NCBI RefSeq assembly: GCF_025024155.1
Contig: NW_026251720.1
Location: 310,001 to 374,000 of the forward strand
Direction: 5' to 3'
DNA length: 64,000 bases
Source of the DNA: Gamsiella multidivaricata
Lineage: Eukaryota > Mortierellomycota > Mortierellomycetes > Mortierellales > Mortierellaceae
Shown here: positions 38,901 to 50,180 of the stretch, in pieces
Numbering within the stretch: the first letter of the stretch is position 1
How the letters are laid out: every line of letters begins with the position of its first letter
Notes under the pieces: model-generated
The model's input: only the letters and a program-made list of their open reading frames with translations
The model's database searches: none
What the model was told of the DNA's origin: nothing
Made by a program: the position numbers and the translations under genes

Positions 38901-40053
38901 TTCATTCGGACGAGATCCTGAGCCGGAACTGCGGTCGATAGAGGGATTGACGATCAACAGCTTATTCCCAACCAAGAGCTTTGTTGCGGGGTTCGAGCCC
39001 GCGATGATGATGGATCATAGGAAGGAGAGTAATGCAGAAGAAGATGAGGGGTTGCCGAGGTCTGTGCAGGGGTATCCATCGAACGCACGGATAGGACGTT
39101 TCTACTTGCCTGAGAGAGCGTTCCGGACACCGGAATCATTGCAGTTCCAACCTGATCCTTCAGGACCCTGGGTGTGCTGCCGCTTTGAGGAATATCTGGG
39201 CGTGTCTATCTGGGTGCTGGGAAGCGTTCTGGAGAAGTATCGGGAGCTTGCGCAGAGATACAAGATGGCGTTAACACTGATGGGAGAGGAGGAAACCCTT
39301 GAAATGCAGAACCGGGCGGCGACATTTGATCACGACGATGAGTGGGAGATTCGGACAGGGGAACAGTATGATGTGAAGGTGAAGGAATCGACGCTGTACC
39401 CTGAGATGGTTCAACAGGTTTGGAAAGATATGTACCAGCAGTATCACCATCAACATCAGCAGCAGCAATATCAGCAACACCAGCCGCCACACCGTCCTTC
39501 GTCCCAGCTCTTGTCACAGCAGCAGCAGGCTGCCGTGCCTCCGCATATGACGAACCGTGTGGCGACTTATGAAGAATACCAGAAAAGTCGTTGGCAAGCT
39601 GCGGACTCTAGACGCGAAAGCTATCCAGCTCTACTACCATCGTCGTCGGCTGCGGCGCATCACTATGACGATCATTATTATCAGGGAGAATACCATCCAC
39701 AGTCCCAATATCAGCAGCAACATCGATTACCGCAGAACGCGCATCAGAGCTATATTAACCACTGCGAGGACCTGTCGAGTGGACCATCATCCCCGAACTC
39801 GGTGCACCAGGATGATTGTTTCCAAGAGGATGTCCAATCGAACGACTCAGCGGCTTCGACCCCACGGCAGCACTATCGTCACCATCAGAATCAGGACCAG
39901 AATCAGAATCATCCATACCATTATCAGGAAGGATCTTCGAACCCGAGTGCTAGCGGTAGCAGTGGTGATGCGAACATGCACCGCCGCATCTCGATTGCTG
40001 AGCTGTGTAACCCGATGCAGAGTCTTGCGACGGCGCGCGAACGAGATTACTAG
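33592..40053 (+). CDS. Very long C2H2 zinc-finger transcription factor
   Basis: Exons 33592-34087, 34398-34678, 34837-36692 and 36861-40053 join in frame to give 1941 residues. About 850 disordered residues (poly-Thr, His/Gln, Ser/Pro and an Ala/Gly/Arg repeat) precede two classical C2H2 fingers at about 855-910: [22 protein letters not shown], linker HTGEKPYKC, then [18 protein letters not shown]. The finger pair resembles stress-response factors of the Msn2/Msn4/Seb1 class, inferred from the R-SEHL-RH and SRYDN contact helices. An intron splits the pair after the first finger. A long C-terminal part holds possibly ordered blocks ([39 protein letters not shown] in approximate form) amid poly-Gln, and ends [17 protein letters not shown]. 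The two-phase intron 1 is 310 bases long and contains a CT microsatellite. Confidence 0.82.
34176..34215 (+). repeat. (CT)20 microsatellite in intron 1 of the C2H2 factor
   Basis: About 20 uninterrupted CT dinucleotides, flanked by further CT-rich sequence, lie within the intron at 34088-34397. Confidence 0.95.
35843..35911 (+). repeat. GGAGCA hexamer repeat coding for Ala/Gly/Arg
   Basis: Imperfect tandem copies of GGAGCA, with GGGGCA and AGAGCA variants, are translated in the transcription factor as alternating Gly-Ala with a few Arg-Ala. Confidence 0.9.
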
Positions 40054-40944
40054 AAAATATTGTACCATCCAAGCACGATTGGCATTTGTAGTTCTTTAAT
40101 AACAATCCAAGGAGAATGATCGCTCTATTTTATCCCTTTCTCCGTTTTTGAGGCCATTGCAGAAATTTGTGCTCCTATCCTTCAACTATTGTGGGCACAG
40201 TGAAAGGCAGTTGTACTTCTTTGCTCTTGAGGTGCTTCATATTTGTCCTGTAGACCATCATCCCATAAGTTCATGTTCGTCGCTGCTCCGCATGCATTCG
40301 AGCGTCCACGTCGATCGCTAGATTACACAAACACTTTAAAGCATAAGACGGTTTATTTTAAGGTTCGATCGAGTTACGCACAGCATTTTCAGCAAAGTTC
40401 ATTTGGAACTTGGAAGTAGTGGTCTCTTTGGGTCTGGTGGTCCTTACAGTGAAGTTTCTATACTCATAGTAAACTAGACTATATCTCAACCTGGGGATCA
40501 AAAGCTTTGGTTCCTTTACAGAAAATGAGAGTGTTCCCCTATACAAAGCTCCCTTAAACAGAGTTGACTGTAGTTAGTGTCCCGCGTCATGCTCATAGTC
40601 CATGCCCGGTGAATGAAAGACCTCCATAACACGCTGTCAATACGGTGGCCTTAGGGAAGATCAAGGGTCGGACCACCAAATGCCAGCAATGCAACCAGGA
40701 AAGAGGTCGAGACCATAACGTTGACTACAATATGGCTCACGCACGTCCTACGTCTCGTAGAGTACCAAGAGTGGCTCCCGGAGCTGATGCGCCTGCGGCA
40801 ACACTAAAGCGCCGTATAGAGCGGCAGAGTGGAGGACGAAAAAGAACTTTATCGCTCACTATCTCTGGAATAAGGGATAAAAACTGGCATCAAAAATAAA
40901 ATTGTGAATATTATTTAGATATTCTAAGTCTTTTACGAGGCGGG
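40054..40944. other. Convergent gap between the C2H2 factor and the RhoGAP gene
   Basis: This holds both 3' UTRs and about 500 bases of unassigned DNA, including the short TnpB/Fanzor-like frame at 40630-40899. No tRNA was recognised; a GGTTCGATCGA string at about 40362 resembles a pol III B box but has no A box or fold around it. Confidence 0.5.
40630..40899 (+). pseudogene. Possible C-terminal remnant of a TnpB/Fanzor-like protein
   Basis: A 90-codon frame opens after a TAA at 40627-40629 and ends in TAA at 40897-40899. Its centre, RTTKCQQCNQERGRDHNVDY followed by NMAHA, matches the general shape of the zinc-knuckle plus RuvC-III motif (C-x2-C ... RDxNxxxNM/I) at the end of TnpB and eukaryotic Fanzor proteins. 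The basic tail (RRIERQSGGRKRT) is unremarkable. No upstream RuvC-I or RuvC-II segments were seen in any frame, so at most this is a truncated copy. The second cysteine pair of the usual ribbon is missing. Chance similarity is possible over so short a match. Confidence 0.35.
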
Positions 40945-43900
40945 CTATGGATCCAAAGGACCTTTGCGATCTCCATGTTGGTGGCGCTGTGCAAGTATTT
41001 CATCTCCTTCTACGTAGGGTGGGGGAGGAATTGCGTTATGTGTACCATCGTGCTGTGTCTCTTGAGGATGATGATGATTATCATCATCCGTTTGGAGCGT
41101 CTCATGCTGTCCACTCTCATGATAATGCTCCTGCGGCATTGAAGATTCTTGCAATTGCTCGTCATCATCCTCCTTTGCTCCCGCTGTCGACCCTTCTTCT
41201 CCTTCGACCGGAACCTCTTCCTCATCATCTTCGGGGTACGGATCAAAGACCCACTCTCGCTGTTCGATCAATGTATCGATAATACTCGACTGTTTGCCCG
41301 TATTGATGATGCTCGTCAGATCATTGACCTCCTGACGTAGAAGATTGGGCGCAAAACAGATGGCGAGATTTGCAGAGTCCATTTTTGTGGTATGGTACTG
41401 GTCCTGGATGCGGCCCAGATGCATCATTAGGTACTGAAGCGTACTGAAGTTCGGCTCTGGAAGTGAATGCACCAATGATTTGATCGTGTACAGCTTCTCG
41501 TTGTAGTCACTAATGTCTAGTAGTTTCCGTAAACACACACACACACACAATATGATTGCTCAGTCAGATATATATGCACCGCAATTACATGAATGTTCAC
41601 ATAAAGAATGAACAAGATTACTTACCGGCGGCAGCAATAAAGCTCGGGTAGAAATCAAACAGCATCAGGGGTTCACGCAGTTCTCGAAAGTACAGCTTCA
41701 AGAGGGCCGCAATCGTGTTGATATCGGGCTCTTTCTCAACAAGTCGCGCAATATCATTCGCGCCCTCGTTAAACGCCCGCTTCAGGTTCTGGATCGACGC
41801 CATGTGTCCTGATACACGGTAGATCCCCGCTGTCGCTAGTCCGCGCGCCTCGATCGCCTTGATGCAAAGCTCCACGACCATGGGCACCGTCCTGCCAGCT
41901 TCGACTACCAGCGATCCGCCAAAGACTACTGATCCACCTAGATACGCGGTTAGAAGAGAAAAAAATAAGATCACATCTCTGAGTACTCAAGAGCCATGAA
42001 ACAACCTCCATAACAAAAAGTCCAGCTAAAAGGGGTAAAGGCGACTTTACCTTGTGCAGCTTTGGGGTCTACTGCTTCCTTCCTCAGTCCTTTCTCCTTG
42101 TACTTGTCTTTGGCCTTATCCTTGCTCCTATCCTTTTGTCGTTCCCTATCCTTTTCCTTCTCTCTTTCCTTTTCTCTCTCCCTCTCTCTTTCCCTATCCC
42201 TATCCTTGTCTCTGTCCCTTTCTCTCTCCTTTTCCTTGTCCCTATCCTTCGAGAAAAAGTTCCGACTCATGTTGGTGAGCTTTGCCTTGGCTCCTTGGTG
42301 CGATGAACTACTTCCAGGTGATCCAACATCCTGGCCCGCCTCTGCAGACCCATAATCCGACGCATGTGTATCCTGATCCTTCTTAAATGGTGATGACGAA
42401 CCCTGATTGTTCTGATCACGACTAGACTTCCGCTTCGGGTTCGAAAACTGTCGACTGCCGTGATTGTTCGTGGCAGTTGCTGTCGTTGCCGGTGCTCCTG
42501 CAGTCGAAGCCGTTGTAGAATGTCTCAAGTGAGGATCGCTGCGCTGAGGCTCATTATTTTGGGTATGATGGCTATGGTACGGTTCCTCCTCCGCCGGCAA
42601 CCTGAGTCGTTCGTCCTGGGCAGACTTCCGTCTAGGAACATGGATCCCCTGTGCAACCATGCTCCGGATCCCGCGCGCCTTGTCCATCTTGAGCGGGCTC
42701 TTGTTAATCGTCTTCAGATCTTTTCCCTCGATCTTCTTGTTCATCTTGAAACCTGATGCCTCTCCACTGCCTGCTGTTTGGCGCTTCAAAACTTGGATCA
42801 GATCTAAATCAATAAAAACCAATAAGTCAGCAATCCGATTGTAGACATATAAGCAATATAAAAGTAACACTGCTGGAGTGTGTAAACACAAAGATAGGAA
42901 CTCACATGGCTCTTCTGACCCAGGGAGTTCGTCCGCTTGACGACTGGCCAGCGAGGTCTTAATGTCCTTGACCCAGGCTTTCTCATCGCCCCCAGACGCG
43001 TCCTGAAGTAACAGCCGCACGCTCGCCCCAGGAGTGATATAGAAAAAGTTCTTCTTCTTCGTCAAGGCCTGTCCGTTGACCGGCACCTCTGCCGCAACTT
43101 TTTCACAATCAAAGCACCCAGAAGGCTTGACCTGCGTCACTTGTCTCAGTCGGTTCATCGAATCCGTGGACGACTTCAAAGAGTGCGCGTTCTTGATAGC
43201 CCCACTCTCGTCGCGGTAGAAGAGCAAGAACCCTTTATAAACGACCACCCAGTAATCTTTCCATGAGCTGATAGTGGCATTGGTCGACACTTTTTGGGAC
43301 TTTACGCGAAGCGATCCCTTGCGCTGGATATTCTCTGTGGGCAGTTGATTCAGTTCCTACAACAGGAAACCCCACCAATTTCGCAACGAGATAATGCGTG
43401 TGAGCAACAGCCTTATCATTCACTATCCAATGATCAAGGCACCGTGCCTATCAAGAACTTTCAACTTTACCAATACATGGAGCTCCTCATCTGAAAGACT
43501 GAGGTCCAGCAGTTGACTTTGAAGGATGGTCTCGTCTACTGATGCCTGGCGCTTAGGGGTTGGACTCCGTACTATTGGGGACAATGTAGATTGCTAATTG
43601 ATACCAAAGACGCAGAAACTGGTTAGATGATCAATGAGAGCGTGCAAAAATTCATCGCATGTTTTCCCACGTTTGTGTACCCGAGCATTACATGGGCTCT
43701 ACTAGATTCGGCTGTCACGATAATGGGTTCGGACTGGCGCTGGTTCCTTTGCAGCGCTGGACTCATTGGCCGATCCCAGGTTGTCTCTCCTGTCGATGTA
43801 TTGAAGAAGTATTGAGAACCACCTTCATCTACAGGTTTCAAAGGACGGGAAATGCGAGATTAGTTTCTTGCTTTCTTTCATTCGGAACCATCTTTTTAAG

Positions 43901-45343
43901 TGCTGCCCTTTGGACCCTCATAGACAAGGAGATATATACCTCGAGCGGCATTCCATCCTTCCGGCAAAGACTCTTCGTCAGCTGCATAGTCCTTCTCATG
44001 AGAGAGTACCTCAGTAGTATGGTTGTCGTGGTGAACGTTGCCATGGTCTGAGTAATGCTCCGCTGACGGCATAATGGATCCAAGAGGAGGAGATGCAACA
44101 GCCACAGCAGTGGGCATTTTCCATGAGGTTTCCTTTGTCATCACATTGTAGTAATAAAGCCTGCCATTCGAATTGGTTGTTGCGCTCCAGTTAGGCGGCA
44201 ATACGACTTGCTCCGAATCTGACAGGCTGTCCGTAGGTTCTGGTGGCGGCGAGTGAATCTGCGCGCTGTTGGAATTGTCCATCAAGGGACTTGACATGGT
44301 AGCGTGGCTCGATGCTGTCTGGCGCTGCTGTTTCTCCTGTGAAATTTGTGATCCATGCGGAGCGATATCGTGAGGCCCTTGCAGCGCCTCGCTGTCATGA
44401 TCGATCAGATATTCCATTTGATCCTGCGCCTGCTGCTGCTCCTGATCATGATCATGATGATGTTGTTGTTGATTTCTATTCCGATCCTCGTGCTCCAACG
44501 TCGCATCCTGAACAGTTTGTGCAGCTAAACGATAGCCGTCATTGAGGTAACGCAGTCGAGATCGGTATGTTAGAGACAGATCGATCAAAAAGCGCAGGCA
44601 GTAGACGTGAAAACAAACGGATTCTCTTACCTGATAGAAGCCGGCAGCGGTTTGCCGGAAAGACCCCCGACAAGCCGTTACAGTCCCCTATATAATTCGA
44701 CAATCAAATTGAAACCGATCATTGACAGCCAGCCAGGAAAAGGGGGTCGTTAGGAACCAGACGCAGAACTGATCCAGGTCCATTCGCTTATATTTCAGCT
44801 CGATGCAGTAATCATAGGAAACCATCGACTATACCTTCCCACCTAAAGATGATTGCAACGTGTTCAGTTAGCGCGTAGTTTACAAATTTTTTTTTAAAAA
44901 AAAAAAATGGAGAATGACCGCGTGTGAGTGAAGGAATTGGTTGCGGGGATGTGAAAAGTCGCCGCCAGTAAATTTCAGCACCGCAATGCAATGGATTTTT
45001 TCGTGTGAAATACAGAGCGTTATCCACAAACTGCAGCTCTAGTTTTTAGTGTTCGCCGCTGTTTACATAGATCCAGAGTTCCTGAGAGAAGAAATTGGAG
45101 AGGGAGAGAGTGCGCCCTACCATTCCTCATGGGAGTTGTCCTTTATCAGAATGTGGTCTCCCTTGCGAAAGGACTATGGGACATAGGATAGCAGAATAGA
45201 CGATCAATTGATGGGAGAGGAGGGGTAAGCAAGGGAACGTGAAGGGCGACAAAGCAAACTGACTGGGCGTGCTTTCGATTGTCCCTTACGAGCTCGTCCT
45301 CGTGTGTTGCGGTGTAATCCCACTCTGCAATAGCCCACTGCAT
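40945..45343 (-). CDS. SH3-WW-WW-PH-RhoGAP protein (ARHGAP12/15/27-like)
   Basis: Eleven exons, complement(40945-41516, 41626-41937, 42051-42803, 42906-43356, 43471-43593, 43692-43828, 43940-44524, 44631-44687, 44835-44842, 45121-45173, 45290-45343), join in phase to give 1034 residues. SH3 (about 1-57): AEWDYTATHEDEL, SFRKGDHIL, EEWWEGDCNGLSGVFPANR. WW1 (about 166-195): LPPNW...YYYNVMTKETSW. WW2 (about 244-278): LPEGW...YFFNTSTGETTWDRP. PH (about 345-480): WKDYWVVVYKGFLLFYRDE. A long Arg/Glu/Lys/Asp-repeat helix (about 655-715). RhoGAP (about 745-930) with the arginine finger in GIYRVSG. The C-terminus is acidic. It should switch off a Rho/Rac/Cdc42 GTPase at membranes. One exon is only 8 bases long. 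Confidence 0.88.
41533..41548 (-). repeat. (CA)8 repeat in the last RhoGAP intron
   Basis: Eight CA units on the + strand (TG on the coding strand) lie just upstream of the acceptor of the final exon. Confidence 0.9.
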
Positions 45344-46776
45344 GGTTCAGTTGGTAACAGCTATCGCTGTCGGGGAGGAGGGGTCAAGACGAAGGCAGGC
45401 AGTTGAGTTCCGATTCCTTCTTCCAGGAGATGTCAAGGAAGCGAGACAAAGAAGAGGAAGGTCGATCCGGTGGAGTGTGCGAGGTGAGTAGGAATGAGCT
45501 GGTGCGGAATGAAGAAGGACGTCCAGAAGGTGTACGTGTGTGCAGGTGTGTATGTGGGTGGGTGTGTGGGTGTGGAGTTGCGCCTGTTGAAGAGGTGTAG
45601 GAGAGGAAAGGAGGACAGGAGGGCAGGAGCTGAGTGTGTGTATGTGACCCTTTTTTGGTTCACACTTCCTCGAGAGAACAAGGGGACCTCTCAGCTGTGC
45701 ACAAATGTGCATCAGCCAATCGCCCTTGAATCAGGCCGATAGGCCTGAACTGGAGGATTGCGAGTTGCTGCATTTCAGCGTCAGATGATGATGGAATGGA
45801 TAGCCTGCGGTCATTTTTTTCCATGAAGACAACGAGAAATCATGCAGTAATGCAATATGCTCAGTTCTGTGTGGCCTGGCCGCTTCGAAGGGCTGCGAGA
45901 CTAGGAAAACAACTGATAGACTGTACACGTATCAGGCTCCTCGCCTCTAACCCTCATCAGCGGCTCTTTAGCAAGCCTGAGCGGTCGATAGCTTTTTTTT
46001 TTTTTTTTTTTTTTTTTTGGCTTTAGATATACAGCCAACCATATAGCAATTGTAACCAATTGACTATGTCGTCCTTAGAGAGAGTACTATTCACTGTTAA
46101 AGGATGTGGATGCGTACCATTGCACAGACAAGGGCTCAGTTGATGTCGCGTGTTTTATCCTGTTTCCCTCCAAGCACATGTCGGTTCACGGAGGACACCT
46201 TGCAGAAGCGATTGATAGCAAGGCGCCATGTTCACATCCCAGGTGAGGTGAACGTGAGAACATTGCTTCGTTGATCGGGATGGCTAAGGTTGGTTGTTTG
46301 TCCGAGGGAGCTCTTTAGGCATCCCAATGCATACATGTTGTGCAGTGCAGTCCCTTCCTGAGGATTTGCACGAGGACGCAACGGCTGCATTTGCATTTCT
46401 TCGCCCAATAACAATCAGTCTCGGACCAAGGTTGAGAAAAAGTTCGCTCCTTCCTCCACACTTTTCTCTTTTTTGTGCTCCTTACCCCACTTCCTGCCAT
46501 TACAGCAGCACGCACCTCCATACACTAAAAAAGAGCACTTTCTCATCTCTCTCTCGCACTCCTCATCCCTCTTTTGCCAACACCTTCGCCATCACTCCAT
46601 CACTTCCCCGCTTCCTGAGCACCCACTTTCTACACGCTCACGCAATTCTCTCCTTGAAACAGGAACAGGCCTTTTGAATTATTATTCTAAAACCTAGTCG
46701 TTCCACTTCCCCCTCCGGTTCATATTCCGCCCGACAATCACTCTACACAGCAGCAGAATACATTGGAACCCCAGCG
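45344..46776. promoter_or_regulatory. Divergent intergenic region between the RhoGAP and monooxygenase genes
   Basis: 1433 bases between divergent starts. It has GT-rich DNA at 45530-45590, a T26 run (45993-46018) and a CT-rich leader at about 46430-46640 before the monooxygenase. No coding frame is supported. Confidence 0.5.
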
Positions 46777-49156
46777 ATGGCATCAACGGACCTCAGGATC
46801 ATCATCGTGGGCTCCGGTATCGCTGGACTCTCTGCTGCCATTGCCCTCGAACTCGCCGGCCTCGACTACACCATTCTTGCGCAGGAAGTTGACACCGGCC
46901 TTGCAAGTGACACTCCAGATGCGCAGACAACCAATGTCCCAATTGGAGGTGCTGTTCAAGTTGGGCCAACAGCCCTCCACTTCCTGCACCAGCTGGGTAT
47001 CTATGAAGAAATCCAAAAGATATCGAAACCCGTGAGCGGATTCTCCATGAACGAACATGATATGAACTATGTCGGTCGCATCGACATGTCTACCCACCGT
47101 GAGAGGTGAGCTAAACAATCTAAATGTTGTTTATAAATTGAAATTGCAAACAATGGTATCAGGGTGCGGCTTAAGTGAATATTGAAGTGATATGTCTCTT
47201 GATGTATACGACGGCGCACTAGGTATGGCTACCATACGGAAATAATGTCAAGGTCACAACTCCATGCACTGTTACTGCAGCGCATCCCTCCAAAGCGGAT
47301 CCTCGCTAGGAAAGTTCTCGGCATGATGCAGGACCAGGACAAGGTCACGGTCCGATGCTCGGACGGTACAACGTTTGAAGGCGATGTCCTTATCGCAGCC
47401 GATGGCGCGTTCAGCAACATCAGGCACACGCTTTACTGGACCCTGGACGAGAAAAAGCAACTGCACAAGGCCGATGCTGCGCCCATGTCCGTCGATATGC
47501 ATATCATCTCGGGCTGCACCAAACAGCTGGATCCTAACAAATACCCAATTCTGCTGGATGCCATGAGCGAGATCCAGTCTGTGCAGTTGCCTGACAAGCC
47601 CTATGCGGTAAGTCTTGATTTAACTATGGCATCGTGCATCGCCATGGAGAAAAGTGATCGGACCTTGACCTTGATAGCCAACCTTTGCTGTTACCACTGT
47701 TAGATCTGGTTTGTGCCTCTCATCGACAACAGGATCGCATGGGATGTCACTCGGGAGGTGGACAAGACAGCGATACGCCAAGGCGAAGCATCCAAAGTGT
47801 ATCAATGGAGACCAGAAGATGTAGAGGCCGTGCTGAAGACAGTCAAGGATTTTGAATGTCCGTATGGAGGACAGATCGGCGATCTGATCGAGACCACCGC
47901 GCCAGAAAGCATGTATTTCTACATGTCGGAGGAACGTTTTTGCGAGACATGGTACGGTGGCCGGACTGTTCTCATAGGCGATGGTACGTATCAACCGGTG
48001 TGGAGTGTATTGTAACAGCAATAGCCATCTCCGTACTTCAAATCTAACATCACGTATGTTGGGTGGGTTGTTTGGGTATCCATTGGTCTCAGCATGTCAC
48101 AAAGGGTTCCATCAGCCGGTTAGCGAGGCCATTGTTGACGCTGTTACGCTGGTCAACTTTTTGTCGAACATGGCATCAGACTCTCTGGAAAGCTTGACGG
48201 CGGTGTTCAAGGAGTATAAAGAAAGACGAGCGCCTACAACCAAGGCTGCTGTGGAGCAGTCCGCACACCTGCGCCAGGTGTTCACAGGCAAGGTAGATCA
48301 AAGGCATATATACATTATGTTTCAACTATCTATGGGTACCAGTGAATAGAAGGTACTGTATTGATACTCATATACTTTGACTGTATGTTAATGTTAGGGT
48401 CGTGCGGCATCGCTGAAGCGGAATGTAGTATTTAACTATATGCCAGAAAAGGTTCGCAATTTACTGGATGACAAGAGGAATGAAGACCGACCCCAGCTGT
48501 GGTTTTTACCACAGGTCAAGGATCGAGGAATCGTCGCATCTCTTCCAAATCTGCCAGTGTCCTCCACGAACTCTGCGACCCCTGGGACCGAAAACACCGC
48601 GGAGGGCCATGTTAAGGTATCATTGGAAGCAGCCATTAATGCTACATCGTCGGCTTCAGTATCAACAACATCTTCTCCGCGGACATCGCGAACATCCTGG
48701 TCCTCGTTCGCGAGACCTGCCTTCTCCATGCCGTCAGCACCAAATGTTCCTCTTTTCACGGCGGCCACCTCGCCACCCAGACAGAGCCCCTCAAAGCGGT
48801 CTTCTGTAATAAGCCCGCGGAGTTCCTTAATTCCGAAGGGAGAAAGAGTTTCTACGCGCAAGGGAAGCGATGCGTCCTCTGGAAGTAGCACGACTCTGGC
48901 GGCGACGACCATCTCCAATACAGCAGCGGTTACGGCCGTTGATGCTGGGGAAGTAGATACCGTGGCTACCGATACCCCGGTCAAGGAGAAGAATTCAGTC
49001 CCCACAGCGAGCTCCTCTAAGGAGAAGGAGAAAGGGGAGGAGGGGGAGGAATCGTCGGATGAAGAAGAGTTTGTCATTTGCAATTCGACGCTGGACGACG
49101 ACAAAGAGACGCTCTCTGACAAAGGGGCGACAACACCAGCAGCGATCGCGATTTGA
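46777..49156 (+). CDS. FAD-dependent monooxygenase (PHBH-like aromatic hydroxylase family)
   Basis: Exons 46777-47105, 47223-47607, 47704-47983, 48093-48292 and 48398-49156 join in frame to give 650 residues. The dinucleotide-binding motif IIIVGSGIAGLSAAIALELAG is at about 8-28 (GxGxxG at 12-17). The second FAD/NAD(P)H signature is VLIAADGAFSNIR, and the third, which binds the FAD ribityl chain, is RTVLIGDACHK with GFHQPVSEAI. Intron 3 falls inside that GD motif. After the catalytic part (about 400 residues) comes FNYMPEKVRNLLDD and then a long Ser/Thr/Glu-rich disordered tail. Such enzymes hydroxylate aromatic or polyketide-like substrates using NAD(P)H and O2; the substrate cannot be told from sequence. 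No transmembrane anchor was seen. Confidence 0.85.
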
Positions 49157-50180
49157 ATCGCGTACCCGAGCCATCTGTGCGACCACAATAAAATAAACTG
49201 GTATTGCTTCATTGGTGCATAAGACCATGGGACATGGGTGTGCTCCCTTTCGACCTGCGGTATGACCATTGCTGTGCCATCAACCAAAAAAAAAATAAAA
49301 AAATAAAAAATAAAAAAGAGATGGAAGTGGAAGAGAAAGAATGAAAGAGAAAAGAGAGCATATCGCGTGGGGTGTGATAGCACTTTATGAATACAACGAG
49401 TCCAGGCTCATGTGAAAGCACCCAGAAGGTAAAATGGATAAAGGGATGCTCTGATCATGTCTAAATGAACTACGTGCTCTCCTAATGAAGGTGGGCGATG
49501 ATAGTAGTGATGATAGAAGTGGAAAGTGAGAATGATGGTGGTGATAGAAAGAGCAATTGGATCCATCCGAAACACCTGGCGAGACAGAGGAGGACCCTTC
49601 ATCCTTCTTGCGCACTCCAATTGCCCCTTAGCTTTTTACTTTACCTTATTGCTCTTTTACTTTGGCAACTTGTTTTCATTGGCAAGCAAGCTAGGACGCC
49701 AAAAGCAAGATCTACCTACAGGCAGGCATGTTTGGCATACCCCAATTGTAATAACCTGTAGTCTGCCCCCCCTGTGCCTGAAAAAACTTTGTGCACTCAC
49801 ACTTGGTAATTGACATATACTTTTTCACTTGTACAATTTCTTATTCTCATCCTTCCATCAGCTCTTTCAATTCTTTTCATCGCCATTCTACTCATCTCTA
49901 TCCATCCCCCTCATCTCTTTCTCTTTCTCCCCTTCCCTCCCTTTCTTTCTCCCCTCAGTCCTCTCTTGCCCTCCAATCGACACTCTGTATCATATTTAAT
50001 TATATATACCTTAGTATTACCACCAAATCAGGGCCAATAACGCGCTTTCTTCACACCTTGACCTTCACGCCCCATACTTCGCACTCAGGATTAATCGCCT
50101 CCTCTAATCCCACAACTCCTCATCCCCTTCCCCCTTCCTTCGCCTTGTCAAGCCAACCTCACCGTGTCTAATCCACTCTG
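49157..50180. promoter_or_regulatory. Intergenic region and CT-rich leader of the DIP2/Cps1-like gene
   Basis: The monooxygenase 3' UTR is followed by an A-rich block (49287-49320). A long C/T-dominated stretch (about 49850-50170) leads to the ATG at 50181 and is a likely core promoter and 5' UTR. Confidence 0.5.

Noticed and set aside
40355..40380. GGTTCGATCGA string considered as a tRNA B box
   Set aside because: No A box, cloverleaf arms or terminator T run could be placed around it.
48436..49383. 315-codon minus-strand frame opposite the monooxygenase tail
   Set aside because: The plus strand is the last exon of the monooxygenase with correct phase; the minus frame is a mirror of its Ser/Thr/Ala-rich tail.
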